Position numbers and translations under genes: made by a program
Notes under the pieces: model-generated
What the model saw: the letters and a program-made list of their open reading frames with translations, nothing else
Databases searched by the model: none
Told to the model about the DNA's origin: nothing
In this document: in pieces, positions 16,931 to 24,930 of the stretch
Position numbering within the stretch: position 1 is the first letter of the stretch
How the letters are laid out: each line of letters begins with the position of its first letter
Assembly (NCBI RefSeq): GCF_001426345.1
Contig: NZ_LMEM01000012.1
Span: 243,196 to 307,195 of the forward strand
DNA length: 64,000 nucleotides
Source of the DNA: Devosia sp. Root436
GTDB lineage: Bacteria > Pseudomonadota > Alphaproteobacteria > Rhizobiales > Devosiaceae
Reading direction: 5' to 3'

Positions 16931-18139
16931 CTACTGGGCGTGCCGCGCCGGGCCGGTGGTGCCCCAGGGCGAGCCATAGAGTTCGCCCAGGGCCACGGCA
17001 GCCGCGCCGCGGGCCCACAATTCGTCGCCGCAATCGTCGATGACGATCTCGGCCAAAGTGGTCAGCGGCGCTGGAATGGCATTGGCGAAGGCCTGGCGCA
17101 GCGGCGCCAGCAGATGCTCGCCCAAAGCCAGGGTCGAACCGACGAGGATGACGCGCGGCGGCGCGAACAGCGCCACCAGGTTGGCGATGGCAATGCCCAA
17201 AGCGGCCCCGGCTCGTGCCGCCGCATCGCGCAGGCCTTCCTCGCCGGCTTCGAGCAGGCCCTTGACCTGCGTCATGCCCTGCCCCAGCCGCACCGCTTCG
17301 CTCAACCGCGGATCGGCCTGCAGCGACGACAGGATCGCGCCTTCGCCGGCCAGGTCGGCCAGCCGCACCGCATTGTCGCCGCCCGCGCCCATGATCATGT
17401 CGCCCAGCGTCAGGCTCAGCCCATGCGCACCGCGGAACAACTGCCCGCCATGCATCACGCCCAGCCCCAGCGTTTCTTCGACGGCGACCAGCACGAAATC
17501 GTCATGGCTTCGCGCCTGCCCGAACCAGTGCTGCGCCATGGTGATGGCATTGGCGTCGCTCTCGATGATGGTGTCGATGCCCAGCCGCGTGGCGATGGCC
17601 TGGTGCAGCGACACATTGAGATCGGCAAGCACGCTCGAGGCCAGCACCTTGCCGGTGCCATGCTCGATGACGCCGGGCAGGCTGAGGGCAATGGTCTTGA
17701 TCTGGTCGAGCCCCAGCCCCGCATCGCGCACGCAGCGCCGCACCCCGTCTTCCACCAGGTCGGCGATAACGGATGTGGGGATGCGGTCGACACGCACCGG
17801 CAGCGTCAGGCTGGCCAGCACGTCGCCCTGGAAATTGGTGGCGACGAAGACGATGCGGTTGGCGGCGAGCTTTGCCCCGACCACCCAGGCTGCCTGGGGG
17901 TTGAGCGCCAGCATGACGCGGGGCCGGCCGCGCAAGGTCTGGCTGCGGATATCGCCCTCGTGCCGTACCGTGATCAGCCCGTCATCGAGCAACGAGGCGG
18001 TGATGGCCGAAACCGTGGTCGCCGACAGGTCGGTGCGTTCGCCAATCTCGACACGGGCAATCGAGCCGTGCCGACGTATGGTGTCGAGCACATGAAAGCG
18101 GTTGATGGCCCGCATCAGTTCGGGATCGGCAGTCTTCAT
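16931..18139 (-). CDS. ROK-family transcriptional regulator (NagC/XylR type)
   Basis: The 402-residue protein joins an N-terminal winged helix (residues about 10-65, with NRFHVLDTIRRHGSIARVEIGERTDLS as parts) to a ROK sugar-kinase-like domain. The segment ESDANAITMAQHWFGQA and the closing PPRVILVGSTLALGEHLL are typical. The start at 18139 is chosen because the family starts near MKTADPELMRAINR. It likely represses itself and the downstream ThuA-like gene in response to a sugar. A perfect 18-bp palindrome lies 26 bases upstream of its start. Confidence 0.9.
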   Translation of the reverse strand: MKTADPELMRAINRFHVLDTIRRHGSIARVEIGERTDLSATTVSAITASLLDDGLITVRHEGDIRSQTLRGRPRVMLALNPQAAWVVGAKLAANRIVFVATNFQGDVLASLTLPVRVDRIPTSVIADLVEDGVRRCVRDAGLGLDQIKTIALSLPGVIEHGTGKVLASSVLADLNVSLHQAIATRLGIDTIIESDANAITMAQHWFGQARSHDDFVLVAVEETLGLGVMHGGQLFRGAHGLSLTLGDMIMGAGGDNAVRLADLAGEGAILSSLQADPRLSEAVRLGQGMTQVKGLLEAGEEGLRDAAARAGAALGIAIANLVALFAPPRVILVGSTLALGEHLLAPLRQAFANAIPAPLTTLAEIVIDDCGDELWARGAAAVALGELYGSPWGTTGPARHAQ

Positions 18140-18164
18140 GAAGGGCGCAGGCTCGCTGGCGGGC

Positions 18165-18182
18165 TCCCGATTTAAATCGGGA
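18165..18182. promoter_or_regulatory. Perfect 18-bp palindrome, likely ROK operator
   Basis: The sequence tcccgatttaaatcggga is its own reverse complement. It lies 26 bases upstream of the ROK start codon in the 212-base gap between divergent genes. Length and symmetry fit a homodimeric winged-helix repressor. The link to the ROK protein is inferred from position. Confidence 0.65.
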
Positions 18183-18351
18183 TGCAAAATAACTGTGTCA
18201 CTTCTAGTCGCCTGCCATACAAGAAGGCAAGGCAAATCGCTTTGGGCGTTAAGCTCATTGCAGTGCGCATACGCTATCAAGGCGGCAACCATCTTTTGGC
18301 CTTGCTGGCCGCCTAACCGGGCCACGACCACTCTTGTTCCAGGATTTTTTC

Positions 18352-18840
18352 ATGACCGTTTTGCACCATTTCAAGCCGGCCATCCTTCCCCTCGCCATCG
18401 CCCTGGCCGGCGTCACCCTCGCCGCCTGCAGCATGGGCGGTGGCAGCACCACCGCCATTGCCCTCTCCCCGGGCCTTTCCGCCCGCATGGACCAGCCCGG
18501 CGCCAGCCTCGACCGCGCCCAGGCCATAGCGATCATCAATGCCTATCGCGCCACCAACGGCCTGCCGGCCCTGACGCCCGATGCCGCGCTGGACGGCACG
18601 GCCCAGGCCCTGGCCAACCAATATGCCCAGACCGGCACGCCGCCCCGCGCGCCGCAGGAGCTGACGGTGATGAAGCTCAGCGCTGGCTACGCCACCTTTG
18701 CCGAGACTTTCTCGGGCTGGCGCAACAGTCCGGCCGATGCCGCCGGCCTCAAGGCGACTGCGGGCAAGGCCGGCGTGGCCATGGCCTATAGCCCCACGTC
18801 GAGCTATGGCGTCCACTGGGTGCTCGTCCTTGACGACTGA
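18352..18840 (+). CDS. CAP-domain (SCP-like) lipoprotein
   Basis: This is a 162-residue lipoprotein with lipobox LAAC and a short CAP/SCP domain, seen in INAYRATNGLPALTPDAALDGTAQALANQYAQ and the closing YGVHWVLVLD. CAP proteins are secreted and of mostly unknown function; some bind sterols or have protease-like activity. The ATG at 18352 has a CAGGA box before it. A TTG at 18334 is less likely. Its 3' end overlaps the next gene by 11 bases in another frame. Confidence 0.85.
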   Translation: MTVLHHFKPAILPLAIALAGVTLAACSMGGGSTTAIALSPGLSARMDQPGASLDRAQAIAIINAYRATNGLPALTPDAALDGTAQALANQYAQTGTPPRAPQELTVMKLSAGYATFAETFSGWRNSPADAAGLKATAGKAGVAMAYSPTSSYGVHWVLVLDD

Positions 18841-19057
18841 CCCCCAAACCATCGATGCGCGCGGGCTCAAATGCCCGCTGCCCGTCCTCAAGATGGAAAA
18901 GCGCCTGGCGTCATTGCCGCCTGGCGCGAGCCTTGTCGTTCTGGCGACGGATCCCATGGCCAAGGTGGATATTCCCCTGTTCTGCAAGCAAAACGGGCAT
19001 GATTGCACGGTCACGACCGAGGACGACGCCATGCGCTTTGTCATTCTCAAGGGGTGA
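18830..19057 (+). CDS. TusA-family sulfurtransferase
   Basis: This is a 75-residue TusA/SirA-like sulfur carrier with the signature IDARGLKCPLPVLKMEK; Cys15 would carry the persulfide. The C-terminal half (ASLVVLATDPMAKVDIPLFCKQNGHDC) completes the fold. The only start that keeps the whole domain is the TTG at 18830, inside the end of the CAP gene, with a weak ribosome binding site, so translation is probably coupled. The usual roles are 2-thiouridine in tRNA or sulfur trafficking; the context does not decide between them. Confidence 0.85.
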   Translation: MTTDPQTIDARGLKCPLPVLKMEKRLASLPPGASLVVLATDPMAKVDIPLFCKQNGHDCTVTTEDDAMRFVILKG

Positions 19058-19111
19058 CAGGGCAGGCTGCATGAGGTGAAGTGGACCGGCGGCGAGCAGA
19101 GGAGGTCCACA

Positions 19112-20083
19112 ATGACACATTTCCCATGCCGGGCTGCGGCGCTGGCCGCCGGCCTGATGTTTTCCGCAGGCGCCATGGCCCAGGACGATCCGGGCTGGCA
19201 CGGCAATGCATATGACGGCATGACCACACTGTTCTACGGCGTTCCGCAATCGGACCATGTCGAGATCGCCCTGTCCTGTCAGGCGGGGAGCAAAGCGGCC
19301 AATTTCGTCTTCGCCTTCGCCCCGATTGAGGCGGTCGACGGCGTCCAGGTGCAGGTGACGCTGGAGGCCGACGATATCTCGCTGCCCATCCAGACCACCG
19401 GTACCTTGATGCAGATGGACGACCTGTTCCTGCTGGAAGGCGAGGTCGCGGTCGATGCCAGGCTCATCGACCTGCTCGGTTCCCCAGGCATGCTCAGTGT
19501 TTTCGTCGAGGACGGCGCGGCGGAATATCCACTGGAGGGTGCACTGGACGCGGCAGCCGCTCTGATCCAGGCGTGCGGCCAGGATGCCGAAACGGCGGCG
19601 ATCGAAAGCTGCGACCTCAATGCCTGGATCGAGGCCGAAGGCCCGGCCGCCCAGGTCATCCGCGACGGTCCGTCCGCCAATGCCACGGCCATTGCCGACA
19701 TGCCGCAGCCCTATGAAGGCTACGACGGCATGGCCTATCCAACGGCCAGCATCACCGGGTCCAGGGACGGCTGGTTCCGCATCAAGGAGGTCGTGACCAA
19801 CCTCTATGCCGAGGCGGATCCGGTCACGGTCTTTTCCGGCGAGGGCTGGGTACCCGGCAAGGCGCTTGGGCTCTATGTGGAAAGCCCGGCTCTGCTGGAC
19901 CGGCCAGCCGATGATGCAGCCGTCGCCGTGGACTTCAGCGATGGCGGCGAGAATTTCCTCACCGTGGACCGGCTTTACGACTGCCGCGGCGATTGGGTCG
20001 AAATCGGCGGCACCTATGCCGGCAAACGGGTGCGCGGCTGGTCGAGCGATATCTGCGAAAGCCAGATCACCACCTGCTCTTGA
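19112..20083 (+). CDS. Periplasmic SH3-like domain protein, function unknown
   Basis: This is a 323-residue exported protein. The ATG at 19112 follows a strong AGGAGG, and a signal peptide ends at AMA-QDD (about residue 23). Residues about 25-160 form a beta-rich domain I do not recognise. The C-terminal 110 residues look like a bacterial SH3 domain (WFRIKEVVTNLYAEADP and the closing WVEIGGTYAGKRVRGWSSDICES). Such domains often bind peptidoglycan or proteins. It is followed by a convergent gene on the minus strand. No function is assigned. Confidence 0.75.
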   Translation: MTHFPCRAAALAAGLMFSAGAMAQDDPGWHGNAYDGMTTLFYGVPQSDHVEIALSCQAGSKAANFVFAFAPIEAVDGVQVQVTLEADDISLPIQTTGTLMQMDDLFLLEGEVAVDARLIDLLGSPGMLSVFVEDGAAEYPLEGALDAAAALIQACGQDAETAAIESCDLNAWIEAEGPAAQVIRDGPSANATAIADMPQPYEGYDGMAYPTASITGSRDGWFRIKEVVTNLYAEADPVTVFSGEGWVPGKALGLYVESPALLDRPADDAAVAVDFSDGGENFLTVDRLYDCRGDWVEIGGTYAGKRVRGWSSDICESQITTCS

Positions 20084-20087
20084 CCGC

Positions 20088-20468
20088 TTATGACGACGGC
20101 AGCGCCTGCCGCAGTTGGGCCACGAAGTCTTCCGACCGGACCGACATCAGCTTGATGGGGCCGCTTGCATGAGCGATGTCGATGCGCTCCGACGCCATGC
20201 GTTTTTCCACGCCGATATCGGCAATCTCGGCGAGCGGGATGGTCCAGCTGGCGGGCGGATTGCGCGACTTGGTCAGCCGCGTCTGGGTGAACTGGAGATT
20301 GCCCTCCGCCAGGGTGAGCGTGCCGCTCATCCACACGCCGCCATTGCGCTTGAGCATGAGCGTGGTGGCGGGCAGGACGATCCAGCGCCAGAACGGTATT
20401 TTATGGCCTTGCGGCAGCGGCCTGAGCCAGGCGGCGGGGATCGAGGCGACGGTTGCGGTTTCGGTCAA
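20088..20468 (-). CDS. Hypothetical protein, possible PH/GRAM-like fold
   Basis: This is a 126-residue cytoplasmic protein without signal or membrane span that I could not assign with confidence. The pattern GGVWMSGTLTLAEGNLQFTQTRL ... WTIPLAEIADIGVEKRM ... GPIKLMSVRSEDFVAQLRQAL, a strand-rich core closed by a helix, resembles GRAM or bacterial PH domains. It ends four bases from the convergent SH3 gene and lies just downstream of tRNA-Leu on the same strand. Confidence 0.6.
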   Translation of the reverse strand: MTETATVASIPAAWLRPLPQGHKIPFWRWIVLPATTLMLKRNGGVWMSGTLTLAEGNLQFTQTRLTKSRNPPASWTIPLAEIADIGVEKRMASERIDIAHASGPIKLMSVRSEDFVAQLRQALPSS

Positions 20469-20502
20469 GTCGGCTCTCAGCTTTCGCCAGGGAGTAGGCT
20501 AT

Positions 20503-20586
20503 TGGTGCCCCCCGCCGGACTCGAACCGGCACGCCTCGCGGCGGAGGATTTTGAGTCCTCTGCGTCTACCATTCCGCCAGAGGGGC
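20503..20586 (-). tRNA. tRNA-Leu (anticodon CAA)
   Basis: This is an 84-base class II tRNA on the minus strand. The acceptor GCCCCTC pairs with GGGGGGC with one U-G pair. The anticodon stem is GAGGA/TCCTC and the loop CTCAAAA has anticodon CAA (complement of 20551-20553). A long variable arm (GCCGCGAGGC region) marks leucine. The T-loop is GGTTCGAGTCC and the CCA end is encoded at 20505-20503. It reads UUG codons. Confidence 0.96.
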
Positions 20587-20638
20587 ACGGGCAGCGTTCC
20601 TAGCCGAGTTGACCGCTTGCCGCAACAGGGAGCGACGA

Positions 20639-20947
20639 TTATCCGGCGATGAGCAGCCGGATGAGGTAGACCATGGCGACCCCGGCCGCCATTGCGGCGA
20701 AGAGGTTTCGCGTGAGGATGAAGACGCCGCCCGTTGCCAGGGCGGCAACCGCTTCGGCCGGGCTGCCGGTGATCAAAGCGGGGGCCACCAGCGCGGCCAG
20801 CACGGCGCCGGGAATATGGCGCAGCCAGGCGGCGGCAAAACCTTCGCGCGGCAGGCGATCGGCCAGCAGCAAGCCGCTGGCCTTGACGGCGATGGTGACC
20901 AGGGCCATGCCCAGAATGGCGATAACGGCTTCAGGCGTGGTGTGCAT
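20639..20947 (-). CDS. azlD: Branched-chain amino acid exporter subunit AzlD
   Basis: AzlD is the small subunit of the AzlCD exporter for branched-chain amino acids. The 102-residue protein has about four hydrophobic segments and family features such as ILGMALVTIAVKASG near the N-terminus and AALATGGVFILTRN. The start at 20947 (MHTTPEAVIAIL) overlaps the 3' end of azlC by 17 bases, showing coupling. No Lrp-type regulator is adjacent. Confidence 0.88.
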   Translation of the reverse strand: MHTTPEAVIAILGMALVTIAVKASGLLLADRLPREGFAAAWLRHIPGAVLAALVAPALITGSPAEAVAALATGGVFILTRNLFAAMAAGVAMVYLIRLLIAG

Positions 20948-21656
20948 GCTTGCGAACCTCCACCAGGGCGCCGGCAAGGCTTCCCGCTAGGCCACCGACC
21001 AGGATGTGCCAGCTGCCCTCGACGAATTGCGCCGTGACGATGGCGGCCAGCGCCGCGACCAGCCAGGGCACGAGATCGCTCCGCCCCTTCCACATGCCGA
21101 GCAGCAGAGCGAGGAAGGTGGCGGTGAAGGCGAAATCGAGCCCCCAGCGCGCCGGATCGTCGATCGCCGAGCCCAGGCCATAGCCGATGAGATTGGTGCT
21201 CATCCAGCTGATCCAGGCAAGGACACCTCCACCCATGAGAAAGGCGACACTGCCGCCGCCCCGCGCCATGGCCGCCACGGTCATGGCCCAGTTTTCGTCG
21301 GTCACCAGATACATGCTGAGCGCCCCGCGCCACAGGCCCTTTTCGGGATAGAGCGGGCGCAAGGTGGCCGTCAGGAGCAGGTAGCGCAGGTTGACGATGA
21401 GCGCGGCGAGGATCAGCGGCCCTATAGGCAGGCTCGATGGCGTGGCGGTCCACAGGTCGAGCGCCACGAATTGCGCCGAGCCGGCAAAGACCAGGCCGCT
21501 CATCATCACCACTTCGATGAGGCTGAGGCCCGCCCCGCGCGCCAGGACGCCCCAGACCAGCCCATAGGCCGCCACCGAAATGGCGACCGGCACGCAGGCG
21601 CGGGCCCCGGCACAGAACTGCTCGGAAAAGCGATAGGGGGCGGCAAGCGTGGACAT
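20931..21656 (-). CDS. azlC: Branched-chain amino acid exporter subunit AzlC
   Basis: AzlC is the large inner-membrane subunit, 241 residues with several spans. MMSGLVFAGSAQFVALDLW and NLRYLLLTATLRP, followed by YLVTDENWAMT, are strongly conserved in the family. With AzlD it should export leucine, isoleucine, valine or analogues. It is the first gene of the pair; the region upstream holds a family A repeat. Confidence 0.92.
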   Translation of the reverse strand: MSTLAAPYRFSEQFCAGARACVPVAISVAAYGLVWGVLARGAGLSLIEVVMMSGLVFAGSAQFVALDLWTATPSSLPIGPLILAALIVNLRYLLLTATLRPLYPEKGLWRGALSMYLVTDENWAMTVAAMARGGGSVAFLMGGGVLAWISWMSTNLIGYGLGSAIDDPARWGLDFAFTATFLALLLGMWKGRSDLVPWLVAALAAIVTAQFVEGSWHILVGGLAGSLAGALVEVRKHAHHA

Positions 21657-21772
21657 GGCTGATGCTTAGCCTGTGACGGCACGCAACGCATCGGGAATTT
21701 GCGACCTGGCGATGACAAGTGGTGATGGTGGGTATTCGCGGGGGTGATGATCGTCACCGCGGCGCGCGGGCC

Positions 21773-21924
21773 TACCCTCTCCCCTTGTGGGAGAGGGTGC
21801 AATTTCCTCGTTCGGAGGAAATTGCGGGTGAGGGGGTCTGCGCCATCCCATGCTTCAGTGCTGGCGGATCGCTCAATTCCCCCTCATCCGCCCTCCGGGC
21901 ACCTTCTCCCACAAGGGGAGAAGG
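21773..21924. repeat. Palindromic intergenic repeat, family A, copy 3
   Basis: It has the same layout as the other copies, with CCCTCTCCCCTTGTGGGAGAGGG at the left and CTTCTCCCACAAGGGGAGAAGG at the right. The central variable hairpin at 21799-21825 has perfect 11-bp arms (GCAATTTCCTC/GAGGAAATTGC) around loop GTTCG. Note the matching change TTGTGGG/CCCACAA in the two end hairpins, where other copies have TTGAGGG/CCCTCAA. Confidence 0.9.
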
Positions 21925-22153
21925 CAAGAACTCAAGCCCAGGCCCGCAGAGAAGCCACATTGACGCACCCCCGCCCCGGGCGTAGTAGAACCGCCCGTGT
22001 CATTTCCATGCCTCCCGCGCCCGTCCAGCCTGCGCCCCGCCTTCGGGGTGTGAATCGGTCCCTGCAGCGGCCTGAACTTTGCTCAGATCACCACTGCTTC
22101 CGGGCCCGTGACGTGACGCGCGATTATTTGTCGAGGTTCTCAGGAGTGTTCAA
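21925..22153. other. Leader region before the MATE gene, no gene seen
   Basis: Together with copy 3 of the repeat this makes a 497-base stretch without a gene (21657-22153). The last 229 bases hold a small hairpin (CCCCG/CGGGG near 22036-22050) and an AGGAG ribosome binding site before the MATE start. I looked for known riboswitch or 6S-type signatures and found none I could support. Confidence 0.4.
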
Positions 22154-23512
22154 ATGAACCCCCAGTCCAGGCCGCTCTGGCAGCGATTTGCCGTGTTTCT
22201 CGTGCCGCTCATGGCATCCAATATCCTGCAGGCGCTCTCCGGCACGATCAATTCCATCTATATCGGGCAGATGATCGGCGTCGAGGCACTGGCGGCCACC
22301 GCTACCTTCTTCCCCATCATGTTCTTCCTGATGAGCTTCATCATCGGGCTCTCGGCCGGCTCGACCATCCTGATCGGCCAGGCCTGGGGGGCCCGCAATG
22401 TCGACAAGGTCAAGCAGGTGGCGGGCACCACGCTGGCCGCAACCCTGGTGCTGGGCCTGATCGTCGCCATCTTCGGCGGGCTGCTGACCGAACAGATCAT
22501 GACCGTGCTCGGCGCGCCCGAAAATATCCGCGCCCTCTCGGTGGGCTATGCCCGCATCGTGCTGATCGGCATGCCCGGCTTCTTCGTATTCCTGGTGGTC
22601 ACGTCGGTCTTGCGCGGCGTGGGCGATACGATCACGCCGCTCTTCTCGCTGATCCTGTCGATGGTTGTCTCCATGCTGGTGACGCCGGCCCTGATCCAGG
22701 GCTGGTTTGGCCTGCCGCAGTTGGGCGTCAATGCCGCCGCCTGGGCCTTCATCGCCGGCTTCATCACGGTGCTGATCTTCCTGTTCGTCTATATGCGCGC
22801 CCGCAACATGCCACTGGCGCCCGACGCAGTATTGCTCGGCGCCATGATGCGGCCCGATTTCAAGCTGCTCGGGCTGATCCTCAAGCTCGGCGTGCCGGCG
22901 GGCCTGCAGATGGTGATTTCCTCCATCGCCGGCATCGTCGTGATCGGGCTGGTCAACCGCTTCGGCTCGGACGCCACGGCGGCCTATGGCGCCTTGGGGC
23001 AGGTAATGAGCTATGTGCAGTTTCCAGCCATGTCGATCGGCATCGCCGCCTCGATCTTCGCGGCGCAGGCCATCGGCGCCCGTCAATTGCACCAGCTCGG
23101 GCCCATCACCCGCACGGCACTGCTGCTGAACCTTGTGATTACCGGTGGGCTGATCGTGCTGGCCTATCTGTTCAGCCAGCACCTGGTGGCTTTGTTCATC
23201 ACCGATCCGGAAGTGATCGAGCTGACCGAGACGCTGCTGCATGTGGTGCTGTGGAGCATCCTCTGCTTCGGCTGGAGCGTGGTATTTTCGGGCATGATGC
23301 GCGCCAGCGGCACGGTCTATGCGCCGATGATCCTGTCGCTGGCCTGCATCCTCTGCATCGAGCTGCCGGGCGCCATCCTGCTGAGCCAGACCAGCCTGGG
23401 GCTGACAGGCATCTGGATCGCCTATGCCACCAGCTTCACCATGATGCTGGTGCTGCAGGCGAGCTGGTACCAGTTCGTCTGGAAGAAGAAGCAGATCGTG
23501 GCGCTGGTTTAG
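22154..23512 (+). CDS. MATE-family efflux transporter
   Basis: This is a 452-residue, twelve-helix multidrug and toxin extrusion transporter, driven by sodium or protons. ILQALSGTINSIYIGQMIGVEALAA near the N-terminus and the paired repeat in residues 230-300 (LGVPAGLQMVISSIAG) match NorM/DinF-type MatE domains. AGGAG precedes the ATG. It ends ten bases from the convergent aminoglycoside acetyltransferase gene. Substrates cannot be predicted. Confidence 0.93.
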   Translation: MNPQSRPLWQRFAVFLVPLMASNILQALSGTINSIYIGQMIGVEALAATATFFPIMFFLMSFIIGLSAGSTILIGQAWGARNVDKVKQVAGTTLAATLVLGLIVAIFGGLLTEQIMTVLGAPENIRALSVGYARIVLIGMPGFFVFLVVTSVLRGVGDTITPLFSLILSMVVSMLVTPALIQGWFGLPQLGVNAAAWAFIAGFITVLIFLFVYMRARNMPLAPDAVLLGAMMRPDFKLLGLILKLGVPAGLQMVISSIAGIVVIGLVNRFGSDATAAYGALGQVMSYVQFPAMSIGIAASIFAAQAIGARQLHQLGPITRTALLLNLVITGGLIVLAYLFSQHLVALFITDPEVIELTETLLHVVLWSILCFGWSVVFSGMMRASGTVYAPMILSLACILCIELPGAILLSQTSLGLTGIWIAYATSFTMMLVLQASWYQFVWKKKQIVALV

Positions 23513-23521
23513 ACTGCACTA

Positions 23522-24298
23522 TTAGCGCTTGAAGCGCCGCTCCAGCCAATCCACCGCGAAAGCGACGATGGCCGGGGCGGCGACCAGGACCGAGGGGGCG
23601 TGGCCGATGAGGCCGCGCCGGCCCTGGCCGGTGGCGAGGAAATCTTCCACCACCTCTTCGAAATAGTCGTCCGCCAGCCCCTCGACGACGGGATCCGACG
23701 TGTCGAATTCCTCCAAGCTCCGCCACACCGTATGCCCATCGACGAGGATGGGGCTCTGGTAGCGGCGCAGCCGCTTGCCGGGGATGTCGGCCAGGTGCTC
23801 GGCATGGTGCAGCAGCGTCATCGTATCGAGCGGCGCGCCCACCAGCAGCGTCTTGCCCTCAGCGGCCACTAATTTGCCCAGCGGTGATTGCGGGCCATAG
23901 CCATAATCCATCGCATGGTCGGCGGTAAACCAATCCGCCTTGCCACCCAGGGCGGCGAAGGACGCGCCGGGATTGCCGCTGCGGCGGGCGCCGGGCGTGG
24001 TGCGCAACAATTCGGGGAAGGCGCCATTGTCGCGCGTAGCGCGGGAACGCGTCGGATCGAAAGGCGGGACATGCGGCCGCAAAGCCGGATCGGCCAGGTC
24101 GCGGTCGTCATAGTTCCAGTCGCAATAGCCCAGGATCGTCCCATCTGGTCCCACCGTATCGCGTAGCGCATCGATCAGCGTATCCGGCCCGCCCAGCATC
24201 GGGCCGACCGAGCGCAGGCCGGCATGCACCAGCACCGCGTCGCCGGGTACGAGGCCGAGCGCCGCCAGATGTTCGGCCAGTGCCGCGCGGGTCCACAT
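23522..24298 (-). CDS. Aminoglycoside N3-acetyltransferase family protein
   Basis: This is a 258-residue member of the AAC(3) antibiotic acetyltransferase family, which moves acetyl from acetyl-CoA to the 3-amino group of aminoglycosides. Family signatures are DAVLVHAGLRSVGPMLGG, PFDPTRSRATRDNGAFPELLRTTPGARRSGNPGASFAALG and the His-rich LLHHAEHLADIPGKRL. It starts three bases after the HxlR regulator stop, so the two form an operon. Chromosomal family members in soil bacteria are often not clinical resistance genes, and activity on drugs is not proven by sequence. Confidence 0.9.
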   Translation of the reverse strand: MWTRAALAEHLAALGLVPGDAVLVHAGLRSVGPMLGGPDTLIDALRDTVGPDGTILGYCDWNYDDRDLADPALRPHVPPFDPTRSRATRDNGAFPELLRTTPGARRSGNPGASFAALGGKADWFTADHAMDYGYGPQSPLGKLVAAEGKTLLVGAPLDTMTLLHHAEHLADIPGKRLRRYQSPILVDGHTVWRSLEEFDTSDPVVEGLADDYFEEVVEDFLATGQGRRGLIGHAPSVLVAAPAIVAFAVDWLERRFKR

Positions 24299-24301
24299 GG
24301 C

Positions 24302-24718
24302 TCAGCCGCGTGCGTAGGCGACCTTGCGCGGCTCGGCGGCGGCCACGGCGTTTTCGCGCGCATCATAGACGGCGCGGGCATCGATGATGGCGGCATGATG
24401 CTCGGCCGACCAGTCCCACAGCTTGCTGATGGGACCGTCGAGCGTCTTGCCCATTTCGGTGAGGCCATATTCGACGCGCGGCGGTACTTCGGGATAGATG
24501 GTGCGGGTCACCAGCCCATCGCGCTCCAGATTGCGCAGCGTCAGGGTCAGCATGCGCTGGGAAACGCCGTTGATCATGCGCTTGAGCTCGTTGAAGCGCA
24601 AAGTGCCGTTGCGGCCGAGCATGCCCACCACCATCACGCTCCACTTGTCGCCGATGCGATTGAGGACATCGGACATCGCCGTGCAATTGGCGGGCTTGGA
24701 TGTGTCATGCAGTGACAT
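24302..24718 (-). CDS. HxlR-family transcriptional regulator
   Basis: This is a 138-residue winged-helix regulator of the HxlR/MarR-like type. Cys12 (PANCTAM) is the conserved N-terminal cysteine that senses quinones, aldehydes or disulfide stress in many members. The DNA-binding part is LRFNELKRMINGVSQRMLTLTLRNLERDGLVTR. The start at 24718 is chosen from AAGGAAC upstream. It is the first gene of an operon with the AAC(3) gene and divergent from a GH3 glucosidase; an inverted repeat in the gap is a likely operator. Confidence 0.92.
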   Translation of the reverse strand: MSLHDTSKPANCTAMSDVLNRIGDKWSVMVVGMLGRNGTLRFNELKRMINGVSQRMLTLTLRNLERDGLVTRTIYPEVPPRVEYGLTEMGKTLDGPISKLWDWSAEHHAAIIDARAVYDARENAVAAAEPRKVAYARG

Positions 24719-24743
24719 TGCTGTTCCTTCTCGTGCGTAACTC

Positions 24744-24778
24744 AGGCACAAATATAAACACAGTTCTCTATTGTGCCT
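24744..24778. promoter_or_regulatory. Inverted repeat, likely HxlR operator
   Basis: AGGCACAA (24744-24751) and TTGTGCCT (24771-24778) are perfect eight-base arms, 27 bp from start to start. They lie 26 bases upstream of the hxlR start codon in an unusually AT-rich stretch. The link to HxlR is inferred from position and symmetry. Confidence 0.6.
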
Positions 24779-24856
24779 AGGGTACAAAGTCGCATTAGTT
24801 CGAGAAAGGAGTGTGACCGCAGACACCGATCAATCCGCGCTGATTTGGCAGATAAC

Positions 24857-24902
24857 ATTATCGATAATCGACGTTGACAGCGCCTTGGTGGCACTGTCTT
24901 GT
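24857..24902 (+). promoter_or_regulatory. Promoter of the GH3 glucosidase gene with upstream palindrome
   Basis: A perfect palindrome ATTATCGATAAT (24857-24868) lies five bases before a -35 TTGACA (24874-24879). After 17 bases a weak -10 TCTTGT (24897-24902) follows. A near-perfect -35 with a weak -10 and a palindrome beside it suggests regulated transcription, perhaps by a LacI-type protein encoded elsewhere. Confidence 0.55.
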
Positions 24903-24930
24903 CGGCCTGCCGTGACGTGAAGGAGGCCCC

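Noticed and set aside
21925-22153. Possible riboswitch or structured RNA before the MATE gene
   Set aside because: Only one short hairpin is evident, and no conserved core of a known riboswitch class, 6S RNA or SRP RNA could be matched.
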